Notes under the pieces: model-generated | What the model saw: only the letters and a program-made list of their open reading frames with translations | Database searches by the model: none | Told to the model about the DNA's origin: nothing | Translations under genes and position numbers: made by a program | Assembly: GCA_023079485.1 (NCBI GenBank) | Contig: CM041102.1 | Span: forward strand, 1,683,269-1,747,268 | Direction: 5' to 3' | Source: Archilochus colubris | Taxonomy: Eukaryota > Chordata > Aves > Apodiformes > Trochilidae | DNA length: 64,000 nucleotides | In this document: piece by piece, positions 13,816 through 25,200 of the stretch | How the letters are laid out: each line of letters starts with the position of its first letter | How positions within the stretch are numbered: position 1 is the first letter of the stretch

Positions 13816-16800
13816 TGGGTCACAGGTCAGTGTGCAGGGAAAGGGAAGCAGACAGACACCAGTGATGCCTGGGACAGAAAACTCAGTGAAACATTTGGAA
13901 ACAGTGAAAGGGAGAAATCACTGTATGGAGATCCAGAAATTAATCACAAAACCAAACCTCATTGAGTATCCTGCCATTAGCTCAATCCATTTTGAGCTCA
14001 GTAGTTCTGCTCTTCCAGTTCTCTTTTCCAGGTACAAGCCAGCTCTCTAGCCAGCTCTGCATGGTTCTTACTAGAAAAGTGATAATTCAGTGTTTACATT
14101 TATACTCCTTTATATGCTTAATGAGTCTAGAAGAGTGTTTATGCAAAAATAAATATATATATTGCAGGACCTCCTATGCATTCTTGTCTGGCATGGGGAC
14201 AGATGACACAATACCTTATATAAAAATAAAATTGAAATATTAAATGTCTCCTGTCACCTGTACATAGCATCTATGGAACAGTCAATTTCCATTTAACACC
14301 ACTGTCACCCTTTAAAAAATATATAAAAGCTTTAAATCTCCTAAAAAACACAATTAGAGGTTTTAGCTATTGAGCAGAAGAGAATAAGCCTCTCTTCAGA
14401 CCAAACAGTAAATCCTTTAAGAAGTTAGAATACATTTATTGGAGAAAAAAAAAACAACTTGTGGATGTTTCAGAGGTCAGCTGAAATTGCCTGAGAGATC
14501 ATTTCATTTGATCCATGGAGGTCAATGTTTATATCTTTTGCTATTTAAGTGTGAAGTGTTACATGAGTATTATCTGATCATTTACTGTTGCATTTTGTCT
14601 GGGTTTTTTTGTCTAAAAGTCCCTGAAGTACTGCAGAACATGTTTTCTGCTCCCAGCATCTTCTCAAGGAGAGCAGGGAAAATTTGGAAAAACTCTGACT
14701 TGATGGGACAGCAAGAAAATTATTGATTTTCTTTATATAGTTTTATATAGTTTCTGCCAGTTTTCTTCAGAGAATGGCTCTGGCCAAGCATGAAGGAGCT
14801 GCAGAGGGCAGTTAGGGTGCTTTATACATTGAGGACATGGAAAATCTCTGGTAAGAGATTATTTTTCCCTCTGGTGTAGCTGTTCTAGGAAAATGATGTA
14901 GATTTGTAGATGTGACCCTATAGTTCAGTCATAACAAACCTTACAAGGTCCAGAATGCTCCAGAATTCAGACCTAACAGAAAGAAAAGAAGTGGCAAGAA
15001 AGGAGTTTTTCAGAAGTGAACAACAGAGGATTCGACCTGATACTCTTTATGTGATGATGTTCTTTATAAGTTTTTTGAAAAGTAATTTTTTTCTTAATTT
15101 ATAAAGCATAAGAAATAAATTGACACCTAGATTCCTCCTTTAAAGTCTCTCAAATCTTGACTTTCATGTTGTTAAACCAGAACAAAAATAATTATCACAT
15201 AAACCAATTTGGAAACCTCTTAATTAACAAAACTACAAAAAGAGTAAGGAAGAAAAAAAAAAGCAAAATATCAAGAAAACTTGCAACAGGTTTTCTCTAA
15301 GCATGGGTGGAGTGGAAAAAGTGAGCCAAGATAATTACCCACACTTAGTCATAAGGAGCAGGAAACACAGTAAAAGAGAAAAAAACCCTTAATTGGAGCT
15401 AGTTTTCATATATATATATTAAGGTGTTAATTTCCATCACATCATACAATGCAAGAACATATGACTTGAAGCACAGGATCCTTCCCCTGCATGTGAAATG
15501 ATTCAAAAAGCAAGTCCATGTGCAGATGTTGCTCCAGGCATGCATGCACTCAGATACTCTGCAGGGCTTTGTGTTCATGGAAAGTTTGGGGTTTTGCTCT
15601 CAGCCATGGGCTGCTGCTCACCCTCCTCCTGCACAGGAGCAGAGACAAAAAGCAGAGCTGGAAAGCCATCAGGCTGCAAGCCAGCTGCAGAAGCTGACAG
15701 AAAAGAGGTCTCTATCTCACTGAAGCCCAGGTCCGATGAGGTGTTAGATAACCACAAATCCTCAAGGTAATTAGGGATGACCACAACAAATCTTAATTCC
15801 TTCGGAAAGGAATGGAAAATCCATCTTTTTGCTGCAGGCTTCTCTTCTATTGAAGAGCAGAGGAACAAAAGCTGGACATAGTTCTGTGTTTGAGGGCTGG
15901 TGGAACGTGTTCTTAGCCTGCTCTGACAGTTTCGTTTCAAGGGAAATTTGACCAATCCTTCTCCCTGGTTTTTCTGCAGTTTGAAATGATCTGTGTGGCA
16001 CAAGAGGGAGATTTTCAGGCTTCCCAAAGGCCAGAGCTCTCTGGGATAGAGATGTAGCTTACCCAGCCAAGAGACTGAACCTATGGATCATGAGGAAGCC
16101 CAGTGTCTCAGCCTGCCCTTGCTGACTTTGGGTGTTGTCCTGGTTCATCTTGATGTCATGCCATGTCAGAGCTTTTAGAATTACGTGTGCTGATGGGTTT
16201 GTTGTTCTAAAGGGTGGTGGTGTTACAGGCACAAGTTCTGCTCTAGTAATTGCCTTTCAGAGCTGTACAAGATGTGAAATGGAAAGTCACCTAAGAATTA
16301 GCATGGAAAAAAAACAGAAGTAAGCAAACAAAAAACCTCATATATTTGTATTTGCAGTGAGAGGGCCTTTCTCCACCCATTTGTGCTGTCATTGTTGTAG
16401 AAAGACATTTAAACAACACTCACTGACCTCCGAAGAGGGAGAACTTTAATTTGGGTGGCAACATGGAAAGATGCTGGCACAACCAGGACAAGTTAAGAAA
16501 TTAATTTCTCTAGGCAACATAATGTCAGAGACAATTCATAAACTGTTCCATGAGATCGTGTCTCTTACCTTCTCCTCTTCATCTACGTTCCATCTAAAAA
16601 TAGCAGGTGCTTATCCACATCCCTGGGAAGTGGCACCACAGATACCTCTCAGCAATACCACAAGTCCATCTGTCTCCAGAAAGTTTAAGAAACCCCCATT
16701 GCCTCACAGGGCTCCCAGATGCCAACCAACCAGGCATTTAGGTATCCTCATTTTCCTCCTATCCACTCTAATGAGCTAAGGTATGAAGGGAGTTGATTTC

Positions 16801-17590
16801 CATTGGAATTGGTTCATGCTTCATCTTTGACTCCAATAAAAAAGACCAGACCACATCTGTGAGATTCCCTTTGAGCTTAAGACAATTGCTTGTATACAAC
16901 AGCCACAGAACTTAAAAAAAATCAGAAGGATATACATGCTACACCTGAGAATGTAAGAATTTCACCCAAATTAGTCTTTAACCTGGCTTTCCACTATGCT
17001 TCAAGACTTAGTGGTGATACATAGGCTGATGTATTCACTAGCTGACAAAAAGATGAAGAATCATACTCAGTGCCATAAATGGGTCTGTTGTACCAACAAA
17101 AAGATAAATCCTCCCTGAAGTCACCCTCTGATGCAAGGAGATGGGCTCCTTCTTAAGAAGTTTGGATGTAGAGATTTGGGCAGCCCTGTGACCAAGGGTA
17201 TAGTCTGAGAAGTTTATATGATGTATTTGGATGTGTCATAGTTTTACAGTGTCATCTTAGTCACCTCCTTTCCTCATAAGAGTGAAGTTATTTAAAACTC
17301 TTCTGCAACCAGAAAGAGTGATCTTCAGGCAGCTGATGCATTCTCCAGAAAATACAGTAGGAGATCCCATTCCATAATGATTTCTGTTTGTTGTTTACAA
17401 GCAAAAAATTACAAAGACAAATGTCAGAGAGCTCAAATGTGCCTTTTCTCCTCCCATTCCCAGCAGATGGGCCATTTGAGCCTTGTGGGGCCATTTTCTC
17501 TTGCTGCTCTCCTCTTCCTCCCAGCACTCCTGGCAGTCTGTCTGGGGCAGGACATCCCTCTGCCATTCTCCTCATGGAGCAGCCACGCTG
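13816..17590. other. Non-coding stretch, no gene recognised
   Basis: No gene recognised. Very AT-rich tracts occur at about 14060-14450 and 15040-15260. A short AT dinucleotide repeat lies at about 15408-15419. The 150-codon minus frame at 15575-16027 overlaps a plus-strand frame and has no recognisable domain. Confidence 0.6.
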
Positions 17591-17594
17591 CTGT

Positions 17595-17660
17595 GGAATT
17601 TTTATTGGCCATAAATATTTTATTGGCTAGATTAATATGATTTAAAGTGTTGCACCTAGT
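17595..17660. promoter_or_regulatory. Paired TTTATTGGC motif, possible regulatory site
   Basis: TTTATTGGCCATAAA at 17601-17615 is a near palindrome (TTTAT..GGCC..ATAAA). It is followed at 17619-17627 by a second TTTATTGGC, giving an 18-bp repeat period. ATTGG is an inverted CCAAT core, and TTTATTGG/CCATAAA resembles posterior Hox or caudal-type sites. The stretch then runs into ATTAATATGATTTAAA. The ordered repetition is visible; any regulatory role is inference. Confidence 0.27.
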
Positions 17661-20600
17661 AAATACTCGGAGCTATTTGGTTTAGCAATACCTGTGGAAA
17701 AGGGTAACCTGGGGACCCGGGCAATGTGGGGACTGGTGGAAGTAGGAGATCTGAACAACTAGAGGGGGGCCTGGATGAAGGATGAGCTGAGGTTGGTCTT
17801 GGAGGGAGGTCCCTGTAGCAATGGGACTCTCCTCTGGTACATGCTGCTACCATGTGTTGTAATGTTCCACTTCACTGACTGTCAAAGCTTTCGACAGCCT
17901 CGCCTGCTGACTTTGTGACCAGGGGATCTCTTTCAACACAGGGAAATTCTGCTGAGGGAAAGAAAGAAAGAAATACTTTTTAAAAAAGAAATAAATGGTA
18001 GCTGGCTTTCTGGTGGTCTCGTGTTTATTGCCTGTAGATTTGCTGTTGGAGTCCCAGCTCTGTTGTAGAGGTCAAAGCTGATGTGTATTGTTCTAGGATG
18101 CAGGACATGGCTTAGAGGTGCTCCAGCTATTGTCACAACACTCTGGGGGGGGAAAGGGATAGTCGTGAAAAGATTTTTATAGTTTTGTAAAGACACGTGG
18201 ATTCCTGGCTCCAGGAGAAATAATAAAAGACCAACTTACTTCAGAAAGTGAACGGAGAAAAAATAAACAGGACAATATGCTAAGGACCATCTGTTTTCTT
18301 CTCCCTGCCAAATGTTTGCTCAAAACAACTAGGAAAAAGTGACCAACAGGGACTGAGGAGTTTCATTTCAGAAAAAACCTGGCATGTTCAACTGAAAACC
18401 TATCTGAAACAGCAGCCCTCCTGTCTTATCTCTCCTGGGACTGTCACTAAGGGGCACTGGTGCATTCTGCACTACTTGGTATTGCATAAAGACATTTTGC
18501 TTCTTGCTTCCTGGGTAATATGCCAGGGGAAAAAAAACACAAATAGAAAACTGGCTGAAACACTATAAAAGATGGCACCAGAAGATCTGGCTGTCCAAAT
18601 ACACAAAAAAAAAAAATGGAAGAAGATGCAGAAATGATATTGTCACGTCCATGAACTCATCCTCTTCAATAGAGAAAAGTTGTCAAGAAGAAAGTTAAAT
18701 GTGCCATGGTGCACCTGGGATGGAAAATGGTCTTACTGCAAAGGTTTCCTTGTGATTTCTTGCGTGGATTTTCTGGCCAGTTTCTCACAGTTTGTCTGAC
18801 CCAAGACAGTAAGATGCAGAGAGAAGGAGGCAGCCCCTTTTTCTTCCTTACCAATCAAATGTAAAGATCATCCAGGTGTACCATAAAATGATAAGTTTCT
18901 ATAAAAAAAACCCCAAACCATATAACAGGGTGAAAACAGCCTTCCCCAAACCAGGGAACCTTCAGAGATACCTCAGTCAGAAAACTGTAAATGACTTCTG
19001 TGAAATTCTCAATTATGGCACTTTCTAGAATACACAGTTGCAATATTCATTAAAAGTAAAAACATCAGGGTAGAGAGGTACCTCTAGGACTGGAAAAGCA
19101 AAAGCCTCATCAACTCCTTAAGTCACAACACATAAGTAAATGCAAACTTTCTGCAAGGCAGAGGAGTAGAGGAGTGTGTCGTGTAATGAGGATTAAATAT
19201 TGCCATCTGTTGGCATCCTGTGCAAGGAGATCCAGACACATTCCATGCTCCTTTCACACTGAGAGGAGAGATGATGGACCAGAATGGCCCCCCAGAATCA
19301 AGAGTTATTTCAATAGACAACCTTTGTTGTCGTTTGGGGTTCTTGTTTGGTTTGTTTGTGCTGGGGATTCAGGATTTTCCTCTCCCTCCACTCCTTCCCA
19401 GCCATGGCATGCAGCCACACAGGTCTGGCCAAGCCCAGAAGCTGGAACTCCAGGGTTCAGGGGGTGCACTTTGAAAGCTGTCCCTCCAAAAAGCTTTGGA
19501 CAGAAGCACTTTGAGTGTCATTGAATACAAAATCAGATGGTTGTAGCCAGCTGAACCAGGGGGAGTTTCTGGATGGTAGAATATTATCACCTCCAGGGAG
19601 ATGGAAGGCAGCACACAGGACCAGGACCTTCTTCCCTGCCACTGCACAGCCCCTTGAAGGCAGAGCAGAAGGTAATGGGTGTTATAAAAGGGGGGGAAAT
19701 TTGGGATGCCAACACACTCACCCATCCAATGAGGCAGGTTTCAGGAAAAACAATAAAACTGCCTGCTGTTTCTTCCAGTTTGAGATAGAGAACCCCCTTT
19801 TAGTCAGATGTTCCACATGACCTCAGTGCCTGACGTGCCAGGAAAGCAGATTTCATGTGACCCTGGGGATTTCCAGGGTTGCTGAGGGGCCCCTGGCTGG
19901 AGCTTGCAGAGGGATACCACGAGGCACATGGCATCCTACAGCCTTGACACCCACGTTATAATTCCCAAAATATCTCCAGCACAAGCCCTGAACCAGACCC
20001 ACAAACCTCAGGGCTTGACCAACCCAAATGAGTCTTTACTCTGCTAAACTCCTGAACCTGCTCCTGAAGACAGGTAGGAAAACCAACTTCCAAAACACCA
20101 TGTAGAGCTTCACACTTTGTCCTACAGAAAAAAAACACCTGAATGCTTTGGAACTGGACAGATAACTCTGGTGTTGGGCTGCCACATTTATCCCAACAAC
20201 ACCTCTGGCCTCAGCCTCTTCCATTTGACATCTTTACCTAAGGACTCCAAAATGTTGTTACCTACCACCTCCCCATTCCTGTTAGGAACAGTCTGCCCAA
20301 CTCTTACAGCATCTGCTTGCAAGAGAAAAATCAGTTTTCAGATTGGTGTTTTTTTATTGTTTTTTTTTTCCCCCTAATGTTTAAGAATTTAAAATAATGA
20401 TTCCAAAATTTCAACTGAAAATTATATATTTTTTTTCAGACAAAAAGTTAAAGTTAAGTTAAGTAAAATTTTAAACCAATGGTGCAGGCACTGGTTTTAT
20501 TCTAGGAGGCTGAAAACATGCAAAGTTATCCTTTTGCAGTTTTGTAAAAAGAAGTTCATTCTTTTCAATTCTTGCAGCCATTTCCATAAATTTAATTCTA

Positions 20601-20875
20601 AGCAAAATTTCATGATTTCACCATTCCTGTCAGAAAAATACAAACCCCAATCTCCTCCATCTGCTTTTAGTTTTAGCTAAAAATATGTCTAAAACAAGAA
20701 GAGTGATGCTTCAGAAAAATATTCCTGAAAAAAAGAGGGAAAAAAAGTTCTGGATCAAATCCAAAGATGTCTGACAGTTTTCCCATCCCACAAAAGCTTG
20801 AGATTTTAAAAACATCTTTGCTCTGCATTAGGAATAAACATTTTGGAGAAAGAGAAAAGACCCACCCAAGAACAT
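17661..20875. other. Non-coding stretch, no gene recognised
   Basis: No gene or repeat family recognised. A short purine-rich GAAA repeat lies at about 17958-17972. The part from about 20330 to 20700 is AT-rich, with AAGTTAAAGTTAAGTTAAG-type short tandem copies near 20446-20464. Open frames up to 118 codons at 19174-19725 overlap on both strands and look like chance. Confidence 0.6.
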
Positions 20876-20877
20876 AT

Positions 20878-20950
20878 AATAGCCCAGTGGTGAAAGCTCT
20901 CACTTGGGACCTGGGATATTCCAATTCAAATATTCTCACTGTCTGTTAGA
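20878..20950 (+). repeat. tRNA-derived SINE head, ancient relic
   Basis: AGCCCAGTGGTGAAAGC at about 20881-20897 resembles a tRNA-type A box, as in the common SINE start TAGCCTAGTGGTTAAAGC. About 35 bp later, ATTCAAATATTC fills the place of the B box (GGTTCAAATCC). The order and spacing fit the pol III promoter head of an old tRNA-derived SINE of the MIR/CORE or reptile type. It is too worn to name the family. It is not a functional tRNA gene, since no cloverleaf or acceptor stem can be formed. Confidence 0.42.
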
Positions 20951-22095
20951 GATGTCTCCTACTGGCAGAAGCCAGGAGCTCTCCTGGATCTGGGAAGCTT
21001 TGGTCAAAATGGATACATTCGTGCTAAAAGTTGTGGTCTGATGAATCATGCATGAAAAAATTTTCCTCCAGAAATTCTCAACTCATTGTAGAACCAGCTA
21101 CTGCCACTAAATAGCCTCATGTATTATAAGAACCATGAGCTGCCAGGATGACTTTGCCATCTAAAATGATGAGGCTCTTTGCTGTTTACCATCAGCAGAG
21201 ATTTATGGAGTGGGATATTAGGAGCTCTGGTCCATTTCTGGAGGTTTGGAGCCCTGGCAGAGACAGCACCAGCTGAGTGCAGTCCTCTGAGAGTGTTTTC
21301 CAGTTGAGAAAACACATTGTGTCCCAGCAGGAGTCTTAGGAGGCAAGAAGCCTGATGGGCAGAGGAATAAGAACTTAAATACAGGTTCTCCCCAATTTTT
21401 CAGCTAAGAACAGATCCTTGCCATGGTAGCCAAAGAGGTTTGAGGTAACAGGAGAGGCAACCTGTCCCTAAATTCATCTCCAGTTAGAACCTAAAAAAAA
21501 AATAAATTAAAAAAATCAGCATGCTGCTTTGAGTCCAACTCCTTCCAAGGGAAAAGATCCAACTCCTATCACTGCTCCATTGTCAGTTGAAACATTAATG
21601 GTGGGGAGCAAGAACTGGGGGTGGAATTACCATTTCTGACTGACATTTTGGCTTTTGGGAATCTGGAGTTTGGCTCTGTCACAAAAAGATCTCATCAGGC
21701 AAAGAATGCAGCAGGGTGTGGCTGAACTTGCAGGTAACAGGCACTTTCTCCACCACTTCCCTTTTATTTTTAGGCACATCAGCTGAAATGTCACATTTAC
21801 TGCAAGCCACAGGAGTCTGGGCTCTCCTGTTTGCATTCAGACTGTCAACAGGGGGTTGTGTTTTTTGGGTTTTTTTTTTGTTTTTTTTTTTTCTACTTGC
21901 TTTGAAGTAAACCCAATAATTAAGAAGGAATCCATATCTTGACTATTAGTGCCTTACTACTGTGTTACTACTAATAATAGTGTATCTAAATTGTCTACAG
22001 AGATATTTGTTGGAATTAAATCAGTGATCTAAAGAAGGCTGAATTCTTCTCATATCCATTAGAGATTAAGTCATCTCTCTCCTCCTTGAAAAACA
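20951..22095. other. Non-coding stretch, no gene recognised
   Basis: Nothing recognised beyond T-rich low complexity at about 21865-21893 and the A-rich patch at about 21494-21515. No coding frame has family features. Confidence 0.6.
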
Positions 22096-22097
22096 CC

Positions 22098-22215
22098 ACA
22101 CAAAGAAGTTAAGTGCCTTGTCCAGCCTCATCACAGGAGTGAGCAGCAGAGCTGGAAACACAACTCAGGAGTTTCTGAGGGGATTCAGGACTTCCCATGC
22201 TCCAGCCCTGCAGGC
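22098..22215 (-). repeat. MIR/CORE-SINE-like relic
   Basis: AAGTTAAGTGCCTTGTCCAG at about 22105-22124 matches the reversed MIR segment AGGTTAAGTGACTTGCCCAAGG. It is followed, in the right order, by CAGCAGAGCTGGAAACACAA (reversed MIR has GGCAGAGCCGGGATTCGAAC) and then by a CTCAGGAGTTTCTG-like region. The order of blocks is what supports the call. Divergence is high, as for a relic shared across amniotes. Confidence 0.6.
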
Positions 22216-25200
22216 TATGATGCTTAAATGACTCTCAGATGTCTGGCTGCTGGCATGGAATCCAGAAGCTTGCATTATGCTCCTTAATGAATGTTCAAGG
22301 GTAGAAAAGCCCCTTAGGACAAGATCCAGCCCAACCAGCCAATTCTTGGGTCCTGAAGGAAAGCTGTGTGTTTGTCACAGAGCATTGCTGCCCTCTGCCC
22401 CTGGCACCCTCCCAGAACCAGCTTCCATCCTGAATAGCAACAAGGTGCATGTAGGAATGCAGTGCCAAGATGCTAAGCACAGACAGAACACTGTCTGGGC
22501 AGCAAAAATTTGCTGCCTGGGGAGTTGTGGTACTGGTGGAGTTCAAGCACCCTGAGCATTCGTGGGGCAGTATAAAAAACCAAGCCCCACTGTGTGTCTC
22601 ATTCATTAATCTGATACTGAGCTTCACTGCCTCTTCCTCCAACTTGACACTTTTTTAAGCTTTAAAGTGAGAAAAGTCTAATCTTACAGATGTCTCCCAG
22701 AGGGAGAGTCCCTGACGTGATGGAATAGCTTCCAGATAACTGAGCACAGCTGGCATGGCTGCTTGGATCAAGCCTGGGTCAGTGCTGCCACGCAGCAGGA
22801 CTCTGTGTGCAGGAACAGGGACACTGCTGCCTGGAGAGAGCAGAGGATGGGATGGGAATGGAATGGGAATGGGATGGGAATGGGATGGGAATGGGAATGC
22901 TGGGCTGCCTTAAAGCACATCAGTGGAACAGGTGCCAACAGCTCAAGGTGTGTACACAACCTGTATTTATTGTTTATTTTGGCATTTGTTTTATGACCCT
23001 CCCCAACTCCTTAACCCCTGCTTGATCCCAAGCTCCAGGCTGGTCTCAGAGGCACCTTCCTAAAGCTTCAGTGAGGATGACACCCATGATTGAAGTAAAA
23101 AATGGAACTGGGGTTCTTTCATTTTGCAAAGCTCTCTGTCTGAGCAGACTGGCTACCTGATGTTCTTCAAAGGGGGGAGAGAATTTACTTCACAAATTTT
23201 ATGGTCAATTCAATTTACCTAAATCATTCCTTTGTACAAAAACCTGGGAAAACATAGCAGAAAATCAACTTCAGAGGATGTGGTTATCATGAGATAATCA
23301 GGCCCTGGGGAAATCAGACTGCACCTGGCTCTGCTGTGCCTTGTTGTGCCCTTGAAGAATGATTAACTCCAGCAGCCACACACCCCTTCCACCCCCAGTG
23401 CAGAAATGAACCACTGTCCTCTGCTCCCTGTCACACTGCCCTGCACAGGTGACAGTCACCCACAGACACAACACCTGGGGAGCTGCATGGGAGGTCACCA
23501 ACTCCTTTACTTTTGCTTGACCAGCAAAATACCTCTTCACCAACAGCTCATTTAAAGCAGAGGGCAGTGTAATAAGAAGCAGACACAGCTCTACTGGTTT
23601 CCAACTTGATTCAAACTTCCACCACCTTGGGTGGACCCAGCAGTGTGTCAGACACCTACAGCCTGCAATCAGTGCTGGAAATACAAGTGTTGCCCTGGAG
23701 CAGGAGGTGGGAGTGACAGCCTCTCCCTGGCTGAAATTTTGCATTCTGATCTTTCCAGGTTTAAATTTAGGGTTCTGTAACATGAATGCATTACCCAGCT
23801 ATTATTGGCAAAAAAAAAAAAAAAGAAAACCAGACCAGTGCAATTATTGTTTCCAGCTGAGCCATGATTTGGGCTTAAAACTGGAGTGACCTGACTGCCC
23901 AATATGGCCAGTGGAGAAGGGAATAAGAAGGGTTTTCAAGCAAAGTCTGCAGATCATACAGCTCCTCATCACCAGGTTGGGTGATGAAAAATAATAGAGA
24001 GAATTAGATTTACCTGGAGCAGTGGGAGGAGGTGGGGTGCAAGGAGAGAGGAATGGAACACTTTGGATATCACACTTAGGGATATCACACTTGACCCATG
24101 CCTGCTTATTCCAAGGAAAAATGTTGGCTACATGTAATACTGGTGCTGTTGGCACAAGGCACACCACTCTTGCCTCTGGAAATCTGGAAACTGGTCTAAA
24201 GGGAAAATATTTTCATTGGAAGCCATCAACTGATACCTAGGCAAGGTGGAAGTAGATGTGACACCTTTTGCTTTGAGCCTCTTGGCAGCTGCATCTCCTT
24301 CCTGATGTTGTACTCAGCCCAACATGCCTGAACCAGTGAGGGTGAGGATGGCTCAGCCACAATCCCTTCAGCTCCTGACCTCATCTCAGGAGCTCTGATC
24401 CAGCCAGGCAGCATCAAGAGATTTATTTGCCTCTTCAACTCAGCATCTGGTGGGATTCATTTCTAATGCTGCTCCTCTTGGCAGAGAATGCCAATGTTGC
24501 ACATCAAGGGAAGGCCAAGGCTTGCCAACCCAAGACACCCAACTCTTGGGGGAAGCCTGACTGGAGTTGCAAGACTCCTCAGGAGATGTTTTTCACATGC
24601 CAGCCACCCTGAGTTTCCCCACCTCCCATGCTCCAACTGACACAGTGTACTTTGGAAGGGTGCCAGGTTCTATTAATTAAACTATTATCTTCTCTCACTA
24701 TTTTTTTTTTTACCTTCAGCTTACTGAAGATCTCATGGCTCTGAGGAATCCATTGTTTATTTTAATTAGAAACTGGGATTTGTCTGGAAATATGTAGGTG
24801 ACTCCTAGCTTTAATAACCACACTGTGGCTGGGTTTCTGTAATATTCCCAGGTGAAAATGAAAATGCTGCTAGCTTGAAACTAAAGTCACAAAAGTATCT
24901 TTCATTTCAGCACAAACCTTAAAAAAATAATTCAGAAAATCTCCAAGACAGACAAAACTGAAGATCAGCCTCATTACACATCCATTAACCCAAATTCATT
25001 CATGGCTGGTTACCTCCAGCACACAAGTGTACAACCATCACTACAAACTTAACACGATTTCTTTGCTAATTTGACAGATTTAATGAAGAAAAAAAATGAA
25101 AACAGTACTCTAGCATGACTTTACAGACCAGGGTTTGGACATGCTCATGCTTCTGATGTTCAGGATCTTCCTAAATGCCTTACTAACCATGAGACAAAAG

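Noticed and set aside
15575..16027. 150-codon minus-strand open frame as a gene
   Set aside because: Overlaps plus-strand frames of similar length and has no family features.
20878..20950. Functional tRNA gene
   Set aside because: A- and B-box-like blocks are present but no cloverleaf forms; it fits a SINE head instead.
23298..23783. 161-codon minus-strand open frame as a gene
   Set aside because: No recognisable family motif; it overlaps other short frames on both strands.
23795..23824. Poly(A) tail of a processed pseudogene
   Set aside because: No coding homology in the upstream sequence and no flanking target duplication that I could find.
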